DNA of 40,677 nucleotides from [Leptolyngbya] sp. JSC-1 (GTDB lineage Bacteria; Cyanobacteriota; Cyanobacteriia; Elainellales; Elainellaceae), in assembly GCA_000733415.1 (NCBI GenBank), contig KL662191.1:5044119-5084795 (forward strand), in the 5' to 3' direction. A program made the translations under genes and the position numbers. The notes under the pieces were generated by a model. The model saw nothing but the letters and a program-made list of their open reading frames with translations, had not been told where the DNA came from and searched no databases. Positions 1 to 8,163 of this stretch are shown here, piece by piece (the stretch's first letter is position 1; each line of letters begins with the position of its first letter).

Positions 1-622
1 GCTTTCAACACCACCCAGAACCGACAATCCGCTGCAACAGCGTTGTTAGCTGGAGCACGCACCGATTGTTTTGGCTGAGCTGGACTTTGCCACTCATAAG
101 CTAGCCTCAACCCCCTGTCCTCGCCCACCGTATCCTGGGTGCTTTGCAACACCACAAACCATCTCACACTACGGTCTCAACCCACCAACTGCGCGGTGCT
201 TTGCCCCTTGACGATACGGCTTGATGAACGAGTGGAAGGGCGGTTTGCGGAGCCAGCTAACTCTTATTTAGACTGACTCAAGCTACCTTCGTCTGGCTAA
301 TCACCCTTAGTAGGAGTGTTATCTAGACTAAAGTCTACCCCAATCGTTGATTGACGGATGTTATGAAGATTTCAGTCTGTACGAACACTCGCCTTGGAAT
401 AGTATCAAGATGTTGGTCTGCATAATAGCCGATCGAAAGCTGTTATAAAGACTTTTGTCTGCATAACATGCCTTATAGCCCAATTCGCGCAAACTGTAAT
501 CCGCATAATAGCCCTCTCCTCTCGATTCGCACAGCCATCTTTAGCAATTTTTTACATCTGCTACGGATACAGCTCAATGTATTATTTAGTACATTAGTAT
601 TCATGAGTTTCCGGATTTGGCT
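1..622. other. Non-coding region upstream of integrase
   Basis: No convincing gene is seen here. The first ~250 bases hold no recognisable feature. From about 272 to 512 the DNA carries the phased repeat array described separately. No pair of classical attC core sites (RYYYAAC/GTTRRRY around a long imperfect palindrome) could be recognised by eye. In an integron this would be the position of attI and the first cassette, because the integrase is transcribed away from it. Confidence 0.5.
272..512. repeat. Phased 41-42 bp imperfect repeat array with small dyads
   Basis: The pentamer GTCTG, or a one- or two-base variant, recurs at 291, 333, 375, 416, 457 and 499, so the steps are 42, 42, 41, 41 and 42 bases. 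The middle copies are inverted-repeat-like: AGACTAAAGTCT (copy 2), AGATTTCAGTCT (copy 3), AGATGTTGGTCT (copy 4) and AGACTTTTGTCT (copy 5). Several are preceded by TGTTAT or TATCA and followed by GCATAA. The period equals four helical turns, so all sites would face the same side of the DNA. It ends about 110 bases before the integrase start. The role is unknown; a recombinase or repressor binding array is an inference. Confidence 0.7.
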
Positions 623-1588
623 ATGCAATCTCGCCCTAAGAAACTGCTAGAGCAAGTTCAAGATACCATTCGACTGAAACACTATTCCTATCGCACTGAG
701 CAAACCTATCTCCAATGGATTCGCCGCTTCATCCTGTTTCATCACAAGCAGCATCCCAAAGACCTTGGGGTCAAAGACATTGAAGCGTTTCTCACCTATC
801 TAGCGGTTGAACAAAACGTTGCCGCTTCTACTCAAAATCAGGCGCTCTGTGCCCTGCTGTTTTTGTACCGTCATGTGCTTAAACAGCCGTTAGAAGAACC
901 CATTGAGGCGATGCGGGCAAAACCATCGCGCTATTTACCCAGTGTCCTCACCCGCACAGAAGTTAGGGCCATTATGTCTCATCTATCAGGGATACCGAAG
1001 CTTGTGATTCAACTGCTCTACGGCAGCGGTTTGCGACTCAATGAGGGGTTGCGCTTGCGCGTCAAAGACATTGACTTTGGGCAGCGGCAGATTGTAGTCC
1101 GCGATGTCAAAGGCAATGAAAGTCGGGTGACAATGTTACCTTCCAGGTTGGTTGAACCCTTGCAAACCCACCTCCAACAGGTTCGACAATTACATCAGCG
1201 CGATTTGGCTCAAGGGTATGGCTCGGTGTACTTGCCGTTTGCTTTAGAGCGGAAGTATCCTTATGCAGACCGCAGTTGGATCTGGCAGTTCGTATTTCCT
1301 TCACCCAGTCGTTCTCGTGACCCACGCAGTAATGTTATCCGTCGTCATCATTGGCATGAAAGCGGTGTGCAAAAAGCGCTCAAGCGAGCAGTTCACATGG
1401 CAGGGATTCAAAAACGAGTGGGTTGTCACACCTTCCGACACAGCTTCGCCACGCATTTGTTAGAAGACGGTTATGATATTCGCACGGTGCAAGAATTGTT
1501 AGGACACAAGGATGTAAAAACAACCATGATCTACACTCACGTTTTGAAGCGAGGAGGATGCGGAGTGCTAAGTCCGTTGGATCGATAA
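623..1588 (+). CDS. Integron-type tyrosine recombinase (IntI family)
   Basis: A site-specific tyrosine recombinase of about 321 residues. An N-terminal SAM-like/core-binding domain (residues ~8-90) precedes the catalytic domain. Numbering from the ATG at 623, the catalytic set is complete: R138 (GSGLRLNE), K163 (DVKGNES), H269 and R272 (CHTFRHSFATH), H295 (LGHKDV) and the nucleophile Y304 (MIYTHV). An extra segment around residues 205-250 (ERKYPYADRSWIWQFVFPS, then RRHHWHESGVQKA) is the insertion that separates integron integrases from XerC/XerD, and the tail RGGCGVLSPLD is also typical. The frame is open back to a TTG at 617, but ATG 623 is preferred. No clear ribosome site is seen. No cassette array was found beside it, so it appears to be a solitary integrase. 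The family assignment is firm; whether it is active is unknown. Confidence 0.9.
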   Translation: MQSRPKKLLEQVQDTIRLKHYSYRTEQTYLQWIRRFILFHHKQHPKDLGVKDIEAFLTYLAVEQNVAASTQNQALCALLFLYRHVLKQPLEEPIEAMRAKPSRYLPSVLTRTEVRAIMSHLSGIPKLVIQLLYGSGLRLNEGLRLRVKDIDFGQRQIVVRDVKGNESRVTMLPSRLVEPLQTHLQQVRQLHQRDLAQGYGSVYLPFALERKYPYADRSWIWQFVFPSPSRSRDPRSNVIRRHHWHESGVQKALKRAVHMAGIQKRVGCHTFRHSFATHLLEDGYDIRTVQELLGHKDVKTTMIYTHVLKRGGCGVLSPLDR

Positions 1589-2067
1589 GGCAACCGATGG
1601 AGCAGTTCCCATCCCGCGTTGGCCTCTAAAACTCGTTGACTCCCTCCTTCACGAAGCACGAGGCAATCCAGCCGACCTGATTCGGCGCTAAGCGATTTTG
1701 TGCGCTGGGATGGCGACTGGGGAAACGCGCTGGGGCCATCGCCTCCTACCCAATAATGCCATCGCCTTGAATGGTGCGACCCGTCAGCAGAACCATCTCT
1801 CCATAGACAACGCCCCTCAAGATCGAGCGAGGATCTAGGCTGGGGGAAGCCCGGAAATTGGCATTTTTTGATTTTGAAACCGCCACCAGAGCTGAGAATG
1901 AGAACCTAATACTGAGATTAGATGAAGCTTGGATGAAGTTTGATTGTGTCTTAGGTGCTGCAACTAGCGCAGCGATGCATCTAACTACCTGATTGATGGG
2001 ACTGGTCCGCCGATAGTAGGAGTAGTCGAGTTGGGTAAAGCTGATCCTTTTTTATGCAATGTCTTTT
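1589..2067. other. Intergenic region, possibly gene remnants
   Basis: No intact gene is visible between the integrase and the caspase-like gene. A minus-strand stretch near 1740-1810 reads GEMVLLTGRTIQGDGIIG before a stop, which looks like a piece of old coding DNA but could not be assigned. At 2047-2077 a T-rich 15-base unit ending in ATGCAATG occurs twice with a 16-base step; the second copy overlaps the stop codon of the caspase-like gene. Confidence 0.3.
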
Positions 2068-4356
2068 TTATGCAATGCCTCTCTTTGCCTCACCTAATTC
2101 CTGCGCAAGTCCTGACACTTGATAGACAAAGCTCAACGTTGCCCAGGCATTGACATCGAGCGCATAAACATCGCTGGGCACATCGCTGATCGGCAGCAAT
2201 TCACTACTGGCCTGATGCAAATCGTGCAGGATCGCCTGCACCACGTCTAGCGGGTTAAGCAGGACAGCCACTTCCTGAGCCGGAACCTTACCCGGCATGT
2301 CTGCCAAAACCTGATAGGTTTGGGTAAAGGGTGCTCGACTACAGACCAGATGGGTTTCCGCTACACCGCTAGGAGGCTGTACCAACCAGTTGGCCGCATG
2401 AGCTTGAGGCACCGTCACCGCTTCACTAGGTGCAAGTGGATTGATGGCTGCCGCCGCAGTTGGCGCGAGGTTGGGATAGAAGATCAGGGCGTTACCTTTG
2501 GTATCGAGTCCCAACAGCAGAAAGTAAACCGGATGCTCGCTGTAGTTGTAAAGGCGATATTGAATCTGACTGCCGACGGCTAGCGTGGGTGTCCCTTCCG
2601 CCATCAGTAGGGTTGCGACTTTGGTAGTGGGCATGGTTCGCTGGGCACGCACCGTTTCCTGTTGCAAAATTAGACGTTCCTGTGGGGCCAGAATTTCTAG
2701 CGAAGCTCGGACTCCCAGACGCGATGAGCCTTGATTTTGGGTCAGCCGCAATAGTTTGATTGCCAACAGGGTTTTGAGCTGGGGGGTGATGCGATTGACC
2801 GCGGTTTTGACCGCCTCAGCGCCCTGATTCAACGTATTGAAAATGGCCCCTCGACCTGGATAAAACAAACCGTAACTGCTTTGGCTCGATGGATTGGTCT
2901 CCTCGTCTAGGTTAGGGGTGTCATCATTGGCCAGTAGGGCTTGAGACGACAGAGCAGCCGCTAATAAAGGCCCAGATTGGATTTTGCCGAACAGAAAATC
3001 GGCGGGCTGTTCACCAGCTAGCACTGAGGACACACGCGGGATCGATGCAAAGGCACTGGTGGCGTCAACCCGCTCAATCCGCTCTAGACCTGTGTCGATT
3101 GCCACCGTCAAACCAATGTTGCGCGGTAAGATGCGTACTGCTTCCTGCACGAGCTGACCTACCTGAAGGGGAGTCTTGCCGTCCCAGGTTCGGGCTTTGG
3201 CAATCAGCCCCTCGTGGCTGCGAATCTGTAGCAGTGGAGTGTTATCGGTACCGGCTAGCGAAAACAACGATGCACCCACATTCTCCAGCACCCCTGCCGG
3301 CAAACCCGCCAACCAGAGCTGTGCTCTACCCTCGTCGTCCAACGCCCGAATCACGCCATCTGCTCCAGCAGAGTTGAAACTGGAGACAACCGGCAGTTTC
3401 TGCTTTTGGGCTGCTTGTCCACCAATTGCAGGCTGCTGCTCGATTCCTGCCGTTTGCTTCACAGTACCCATCGCCTGACTGAAACTGATCCAGAGAGTCG
3501 TTGCCGGCGAGGCCCACCAGAGCTGCTGGGTCAAGGCATAGGTAAACAAACCAGCGCTGAATCCGTTCCACTGGGCTTCGGTCGCGATGCGATTGGCAGC
3601 GGCAGCCTGCAACACAATGCCTGGTAATAACCCTGAGCGCCACTGCTGGTTGATTTGGTTCAAAGAAAAGTGCGTTTGGCGACTCAAGCGTTCCTGTAGC
3701 TCTTGCTCAGCCGCAGTCAGCATGCCCGTGGGTGCGTCTGGTCGAGAGCGAATCCGCAGATTGCCTTGCAGCGTGCGGCCCAAGCGGGTGTAAGCCGTAT
3801 CTAAAACTGTAATCAATTGGTCTGTAGGAACGGTGCGCAGCAATAACCCCAAGGTATCCAGCATCAAATCCTGAATTACCGGATGGTCTGCCGTAGGCAG
3901 CAAGCCATCAACCGGCACCAAGCTCTGCTGAAAGTCTGCTCCGCCTTCGAGCTGAACCTGGCTACCCAAACCGCTAAAGTGAAACAGCACCACGTCGCCA
4001 GCCGTTACCTGTTGGGAGAGCAGCAGCAACGACTCTTCAATTCCTTGCCGGGTAGCCGCCTGATCGGTGAGGGTGAGGATGTCACTCGGCTGAAAGCCAA
4101 AGCGGTGAATCAGCAACTCCTGCTGGAGTTCCACATCCGTGACACAGCCATTCAGAGCTGCACCCCGTATTGGTGTGTAGTCACATACGGATTCCGGGTA
4201 TTGATTAATCCCCACCAAGAGGGCCACCTTGCGACGAGCCGGTTGAGCCAGGACCTGCTGACAGCGGTCGGCCCACACTAGTCCGGCCTCACTGAGGCCC
4301 AGTGCTGCCAATGCTACCCCTGCCTGCTGTAGAAACGTCCGTCGCTTGACTGCCAT
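2068..4356 (-). CDS. Tat-exported pseudo-metacaspase (caspase-like + DUF4384)
   Basis: A 762-residue protein with an N-terminal twin-arginine signal (KRRTFLQ, residues 4-10, then a hydrophobic stretch to ~29), a caspase/metacaspase p20-like domain (~42-200: KVALLVGINQYP, GCVTDVE, then FHFSGLGSQ and LDTAYTRLG), and a C-terminal DUF4384-like region (~540-690). In active metacaspases the catalytic His lies in a SGHG motif; here it is SGLG, with Leu130 in its place. The catalytic Cys of D-x-C-HSG is also lost: D186-T187-A188-Y189. Both dyad residues are therefore missing while the fold landmarks are kept, which matches the 'pseudo-orthocaspases' known from cyanobacteria. It probably acts extracytoplasmically as a binding or regulatory protein rather than a protease (inference). 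It is not linked to an obvious operon. Confidence 0.85.
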   Translation of the reverse strand: MAVKRRTFLQQAGVALAALGLSEAGLVWADRCQQVLAQPARRKVALLVGINQYPESVCDYTPIRGAALNGCVTDVELQQELLIHRFGFQPSDILTLTDQAATRQGIEESLLLLSQQVTAGDVVLFHFSGLGSQVQLEGGADFQQSLVPVDGLLPTADHPVIQDLMLDTLGLLLRTVPTDQLITVLDTAYTRLGRTLQGNLRIRSRPDAPTGMLTAAEQELQERLSRQTHFSLNQINQQWRSGLLPGIVLQAAAANRIATEAQWNGFSAGLFTYALTQQLWWASPATTLWISFSQAMGTVKQTAGIEQQPAIGGQAAQKQKLPVVSSFNSAGADGVIRALDDEGRAQLWLAGLPAGVLENVGASLFSLAGTDNTPLLQIRSHEGLIAKARTWDGKTPLQVGQLVQEAVRILPRNIGLTVAIDTGLERIERVDATSAFASIPRVSSVLAGEQPADFLFGKIQSGPLLAAALSSQALLANDDTPNLDEETNPSSQSSYGLFYPGRGAIFNTLNQGAEAVKTAVNRITPQLKTLLAIKLLRLTQNQGSSRLGVRASLEILAPQERLILQQETVRAQRTMPTTKVATLLMAEGTPTLAVGSQIQYRLYNYSEHPVYFLLLGLDTKGNALIFYPNLAPTAAAAINPLAPSEAVTVPQAHAANWLVQPPSGVAETHLVCSRAPFTQTYQVLADMPGKVPAQEVAVLLNPLDVVQAILHDLHQASSELLPISDVPSDVYALDVNAWATLSFVYQVSGLAQELGEAKRGIA

Positions 4357-4505
4357 GACTTCTATTTGAACACTAAACCGGGTTTCTCGGCGGCAATTTG
4401 AGACAGATCAAACCCGAAGCGATCGGGGCATCCGACTCACCTCTAGGTTGGTTCCCTAGGCTCGATCTGTCTAGGCTCCCTCTAAATTCATTTAATCAAA
4501 GGATG
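4357..4505. other. Spacer between sat and the caspase-like gene
   Basis: This short spacer holds the presumed promoter of the minus-strand caspase-like gene. It includes a short element (AACCGGGTTTCTCGG near 4377) of a kind often interspersed in cyanobacterial genomes. No terminator with a T-run was recognised. Confidence 0.3.
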
Positions 4506-5684
4506 CTACACACCAACGGTGATTTGCATCGCTCTTGCCAGTTCTGCGGCCACCTCAGGGCGGGAAAACTCTGGCGGTGGTAATTCTCCGCGTCGCAGCA
4601 TCTCCCGCACTTTGGTCCCCGACAGGTGCACCCGCTCTTCCGGCTCACTGGGGCTAGTTTTCGTGGTTGCCATCTGGCCGGTCCGTTTGCAGTAAAAGGC
4701 ATGTTCAAACTTCATGGGCTGAATGCCTAACTCGCCCGGCTCAAATTCATCGAAAATGTACTGAGCATCGTAGGTGCCATAGTAGTCGCCTACCCCTGCA
4801 TGGTCCCGACCAACAATAAAGTGGGTACAGCCGTAGTTTTTGCGCACTAACGCATGGAAGATCGCTTCTCGCGGGCCGGCATAGCGCATTGCCGCTGGGT
4901 TAATCGCCAGAATCACCCGTTCGTGGGGAAAGTAGCGTTCCAACAAAATCTCGTAGCAGCGCATCCGCACATCGGCGGGAATGTCGTCTGATTTTGTCGC
5001 TCCCACCAGGGGATGCAAAAACAAGCCATCAACCGTTTCTAGCGCACACTTGATAATGTACTCATGTGCTCGGTGGATTGGGTTGCGCGTCTGAAAGCCG
5101 ACAATCGTTTTCCAGCCCTTATCGCGGAACAAGGCGCGTGACTCGACCGGGTCAATCTGATAGGTGGGGAAGTAGGGATGGGGATGGCGCTCCAGTAACC
5201 AAACTTCGCCAGCTAGATTGATCTCCCCCTGGTTGTAGAGCACATTGACGCCAGGATGGTTTTCCTCATTGGTGCGGTAGACATGCAGCGCTTCATGCAG
5301 CTTGTCGTAGGGATATTTCTCGCTCAGATGCAGCACGCCCACAAACTGCCCGCTGGGATCATCCAGACGAATATTGCTGCCGAGACTGAAGGAGGCAGCC
5401 AAGTCAGAGGCCACCGGCAGAGTGATTGGAATCGACCAAGGCAAGCCGTTTGCCAAGTGCATTGTATTGACTACGCTGTCGTAGTCCGCTTTGGCCATAA
5501 AGCCGGTCAGGGGACTAAAGCCGCCAATAGCGATGAGCTGGAGGTCAGACAGGGCGCGCTCATCGAGGGTGACACGGGGCAGGTGGTTGGCTTGGTCAAG
5601 AAAGTGGGCCTTCTGTTCCGGTGAACAAATGCGGTTAATTAGCATCCCACCATGCGGGGCGATGCTGTCTGGGTGATGGCTCAT
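4506..5684 (-). CDS. sat: Sulfate adenylyltransferase (ATP sulfurylase)
   Basis: Catalyses ATP + sulfate to adenosine 5'-phosphosulfate (APS) and pyrophosphate, the entry step of assimilatory sulfate reduction in the cytoplasm. The 392-residue length fits the single-chain Sat/Met3 type without a fused APS kinase. Key motifs are visible: QTRN at 198-201 and HRAH at 204-207 (nucleotide-binding loop, the HxxH type), followed further on by GRDHAGVGDYYGTYDAQ, the conserved C-terminal-lobe motif. The start is supported by a strong GGAGGA ribosome site a few bases upstream on the minus strand. It lies downstream of mnmA on the same strand with a 141-base gap, so co-transcription is possible but not required. 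Confidence 0.97.
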   Translation of the reverse strand: MSHHPDSIAPHGGMLINRICSPEQKAHFLDQANHLPRVTLDERALSDLQLIAIGGFSPLTGFMAKADYDSVVNTMHLANGLPWSIPITLPVASDLAASFSLGSNIRLDDPSGQFVGVLHLSEKYPYDKLHEALHVYRTNEENHPGVNVLYNQGEINLAGEVWLLERHPHPYFPTYQIDPVESRALFRDKGWKTIVGFQTRNPIHRAHEYIIKCALETVDGLFLHPLVGATKSDDIPADVRMRCYEILLERYFPHERVILAINPAAMRYAGPREAIFHALVRKNYGCTHFIVGRDHAGVGDYYGTYDAQYIFDEFEPGELGIQPMKFEHAFYCKRTGQMATTKTSPSEPEERVHLSGTKVREMLRRGELPPPEFSRPEVAAELARAMQITVGV

Positions 5685-5825
5685 AAGCTACTGTCCTCCG
5701 GCCAGAAAAATCAGAGTTTCTTCAGATTTATGCAAACAGCACAATCCTATCAGAAGCCATGCACCCTCGCAGCCTGTGAGTTCCCAGCTATACAGAATTT
5801 CCGGGTGCAATCCAGCAGCAAATCA

Positions 5826-6884
5826 TCAAGCGTGGTCGTTCTCAATCACACCGCCGCCGAGCAACAGGTCACCCTGATACCACACCGCCGCCTGACCGGG
5901 CGTCACGCTGAACTGGGGTTGGTCGAACACGACCTTGACCCGATTGTCTGCTAGCGGAATGATGGTGGCGGCTTCGGGTCGAGAGCGGTAGCGGATTTGC
6001 ACCTCGGCTTGAATTGGCGTTGTCGGAGGGGCAATCGACACCCAGTTGACCCGCTGTACCGTAAATTCTGGCGTTTGAGCCGCGTCTCGATCGCCCACCA
6101 CCACCTGATTTTTGCCCGCGTCGATGCCAATCACATAGAGTGGACGGTCTGCTGCAATCCCGATGCCCTTGCGTTGGCCAATGGTGTAGTGATGAATGCC
6201 GTCATGCTGACCCAATACCCGGCCCGACTGATCGACAATGTCGCCTTTTTGCGGTGCCAGATACTTATCCAAAAAGGTTCGCATCGAGCCATGCGCTTCA
6301 ATCAAGCACAAATCCTGACTCTCCGGTTTTTCAGCCGTGTGCAGGCCAAATTCAGCCGCCATCTGCCGCGTCTGGGCTTTAGTTTGGTCACCTAGCGGAA
6401 AAACAGTATGTCCCAGAATTTCCTGGCTCAGGTCATAGAGAAAATAGGACTGGTCTTTGCTGGGGTCAACCGCTCGCCGCAATTGATATCGTTCAGTCAC
6501 CGCATCTTGGCTGATGCGGGCATAGTGGCCTGTGGCAATCCTGTCGATCCCCAACTCCTCGCGGGCATACTGCAACATCGGCCCAAACTTCACCGCCTTA
6601 TTGCACTGAGAACACGGCAATGGCGTAATTCCAGCCCCGTAGCCGCTGACCAGATAATCGATAATATTTTTTTCAAACAGCTCACGGGTATCAACAATAT
6701 GATGCGGAATCTCTAGCTCCTCACACAGGCGGGCCGCATCCAGCATCCCCTCAGAGCAGCACTGTCCCTTCCCCTTCATCAGCCAAAGGGTAAGACCAAC
6801 CACCTGATAGCCCTGACGATGCAGCGTCGCGGCTGCCACCGAGCTATCCACCCCGCCAGAGAGTCCGACTACGACCTTGTTCAT
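5826..6884 (-). CDS. mnmA: tRNA-specific 2-thiouridylase MnmA
   Basis: Installs the 2-thio group on wobble uridine 34 of tRNA(Lys/Glu/Gln), using ATP and a persulfide relay. The N-terminal PP-loop SGGVDSS (residues 9-15) activates the uridine. The two catalytic cysteines are present: C94 in CSQCNKAVKFG and C193 in SQDLCLI. TGHYARI and the QSYFLY motif are also seen, followed by the C-terminal beta-barrel domain (~220-352). The length of 352 residues is normal. The product ends at 5826, 141 bases before sat. Its 5' side faces a G-rich minisatellite (6954-7031) shared with the divergent SPOR-like gene. Confidence 0.97.
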   Translation of the reverse strand: MNKVVVGLSGGVDSSVAAATLHRQGYQVVGLTLWLMKGKGQCCSEGMLDAARLCEELEIPHHIVDTRELFEKNIIDYLVSGYGAGITPLPCSQCNKAVKFGPMLQYAREELGIDRIATGHYARISQDAVTERYQLRRAVDPSKDQSYFLYDLSQEILGHTVFPLGDQTKAQTRQMAAEFGLHTAEKPESQDLCLIEAHGSMRTFLDKYLAPQKGDIVDQSGRVLGQHDGIHHYTIGQRKGIGIAADRPLYVIGIDAGKNQVVVGDRDAAQTPEFTVQRVNWVSIAPPTTPIQAEVQIRYRSRPEAATIIPLADNRVKVVFDQPQFSVTPGQAAVWYQGDLLLGGGVIENDHA

Positions 6885-6953
6885 GGATCCGACTTGAGAA
6901 TTTTAGAGAAATAGAATCTTTACAAAATACTTCTTCTAGGCTAGCACTTGCGG

Positions 6954-7031
6954 TGAGGGGTGAGGGGTGGGGGGTGAGGGGTGGGGGGTGAGGGGTGGGG
7001 GGTGAGGGGTGGGGGGTGAGGGGTGGGGGGT
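6954..7031. repeat. G-rich minisatellite, 14-bp units
   Basis: About five tandem units of TGAGGGGTGGGGGG occur on the plus strand. Runs of four to six G separated by one- to three-base loops could form G-quadruplexes on this strand. It lies between the divergent mnmA and SPOR-like genes, about 70 bases upstream of the mnmA start and ~150 bases upstream of the other. Arrays of this sort are common intergenic minisatellites in filamentous cyanobacteria. A matching C-rich array sits on the other side of the SPOR-like gene. Confidence 0.9.
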
Positions 7032-7177
7032 AAATTCTTTTGACTCCTCCCCCTACGAAAGTTAGCGACAAAAGTTAGCGACAAAATTGATTCGCCTTTT
7101 GATTTCTATGTTACGATTAGCGCCATTTAGGTGAATTTTTCTCTATTGAACTCCATATCTAGCGGAGCTGGTGCGCT

Positions 7178-8065
7178 ATGACTCACGTTTCTCCTCAATT
7201 CGACTCTACATATACTCGGTATACTCAACGACGGTTCAGGCAGGCAGCTAGGGCAATGCCTTGGGTTTGGGGCAGCTTAATTGGCAGTGGCTTACTTGGG
7301 CTGGTTGCAGATTCTACAGCCTGGGCTGGGCCGTTGCTGAACGACTCCAGCCATTTACTGGTTGCCCAACAGGTTGTAGATGGACTGCCGCCGCCGCCGC
7401 CGACTTTTGGCCAAGATGCAAGCAGTGTAAGTCAGGCCCAGCAGTATCTCGTGGTGGTGAACGGCGATAGTCAGGATTTACTGTCCCAGATACAGCAAAT
7501 TCAGCCAGCAGCCTCGGTGCAGGAATACAACGGGCAGCGCTTTATTCAGGCTGGCCTATTCAACGACGTGACCACTGCTCAACAGCAGGTCTCGACTCTG
7601 GCAGCTTCTGGAATCAATGCCCAATTAGTAGCCGTTACCGGAACCAGTGCTTCGCTTGTGAGTCAGGCTCCTGCTGGCTATGACACTAATCCAGGGACTG
7701 GTACCCTACCACCACCAGAAGTGTTTCCGTCTACACCTGTAACACCTGGAGAAATGCCTCCACCTTCTGGGGAGGTCGAGTTTGGCTCGCCTGCCTCAAC
7801 TCCGCCGGTGTCTGAAGAAGGGAGGTCCGGAAGCAGTCGCTCCTATTACGTGATCATTCCAGGGGGTGGCAAAGATTTAGACGGCATTGTTAGCCAAATC
7901 TCCCGTCTTACTAGCGGTATGGGCATTGACAACATGGTTCAAGCAGGTACCTCGAAAGGGGCGCATGTCCGAGTCGGGCCATTCAACAGCCGAGGAGCCG
8001 CTAGCCGCTGGAGCCGCTACTTCCGCGATTTTGGCTTAGATGCACGGGTCGGCTATGGTCGCTAA
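7178..8065 (+). CDS. Exported protein with two SPOR-like domains
   Basis: A 295-residue predicted envelope protein. Residues ~28-50 form a hydrophobic segment ending in AWA-G, which reads as a signal peptide or membrane anchor after a basic N-terminus (QRRFRQAAR). Two related modules follow: residues ~88-150 (YLVVVNGDSQDLL ... FIQAGLFNDVTTAQQQV) and ~223-295 (YYVIIPGGGKDLDGIV ... HVRVGPFNSRGAASRW). Both have the beta-alpha-beta pattern and the 'G-F/L-F/N' turn of SPOR-type repeats that bind denuded peptidoglycan at division sites. A Pro-rich linker (~165-210) joins them, and there is a PPPPP run near residue 72. The function is inferred from fold-like pattern only. The gene is bracketed by G-rich and C-rich minisatellites. 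Confidence 0.75.
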   Translation: MTHVSPQFDSTYTRYTQRRFRQAARAMPWVWGSLIGSGLLGLVADSTAWAGPLLNDSSHLLVAQQVVDGLPPPPPTFGQDASSVSQAQQYLVVVNGDSQDLLSQIQQIQPAASVQEYNGQRFIQAGLFNDVTTAQQQVSTLAASGINAQLVAVTGTSASLVSQAPAGYDTNPGTGTLPPPEVFPSTPVTPGEMPPPSGEVEFGSPASTPPVSEEGRSGSSRSYYVIIPGGGKDLDGIVSQISRLTSGMGIDNMVQAGTSKGAHVRVGPFNSRGAASRWSRYFRDFGLDARVGYGR

Positions 8066-8100
8066 GAGGCCACCCTAAGTCCTGTGCTATGAGCAAGCAC

Positions 8101-8163
8101 TGCCCCCTCCCCCCTCCCCCTTACCCCCTTACCCCCTACCCCCTACCCCCTACCCCCTACCCC
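8101..8163. repeat. C-rich minisatellite at the tlyA 3' end
   Basis: Tandem TACCCCC-type units, with TTACCCCC and CCCTCCC variants, run from just after the SPOR-like gene into the last codons of tlyA. The tlyA stop codon (TAG, read on the minus strand) lies inside the repeat. On the minus strand this is a G-run array able to form quadruplexes near the 3' end of the tlyA transcript. Confidence 0.85.

Noticed and set aside
1..173. An open minus-strand frame of ~58 codons reaching the left edge (…RWFVVLQSTQDTVGEDRG…)
   Set aside because: A 58-codon open stretch is not rare by chance, there is no family match I can name, and the start would be unsupported.
272..512. CRISPR array
   Set aside because: Repeats are short and poorly conserved (no 25-37 base identical repeat), spacers are not discrete, and no cas genes are near.
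4377..4391. AACCGGGTTTCTCGG as a further copy of the 31-bp repeat
   Set aside because: Only a short part is alike; not enough to claim the same family.
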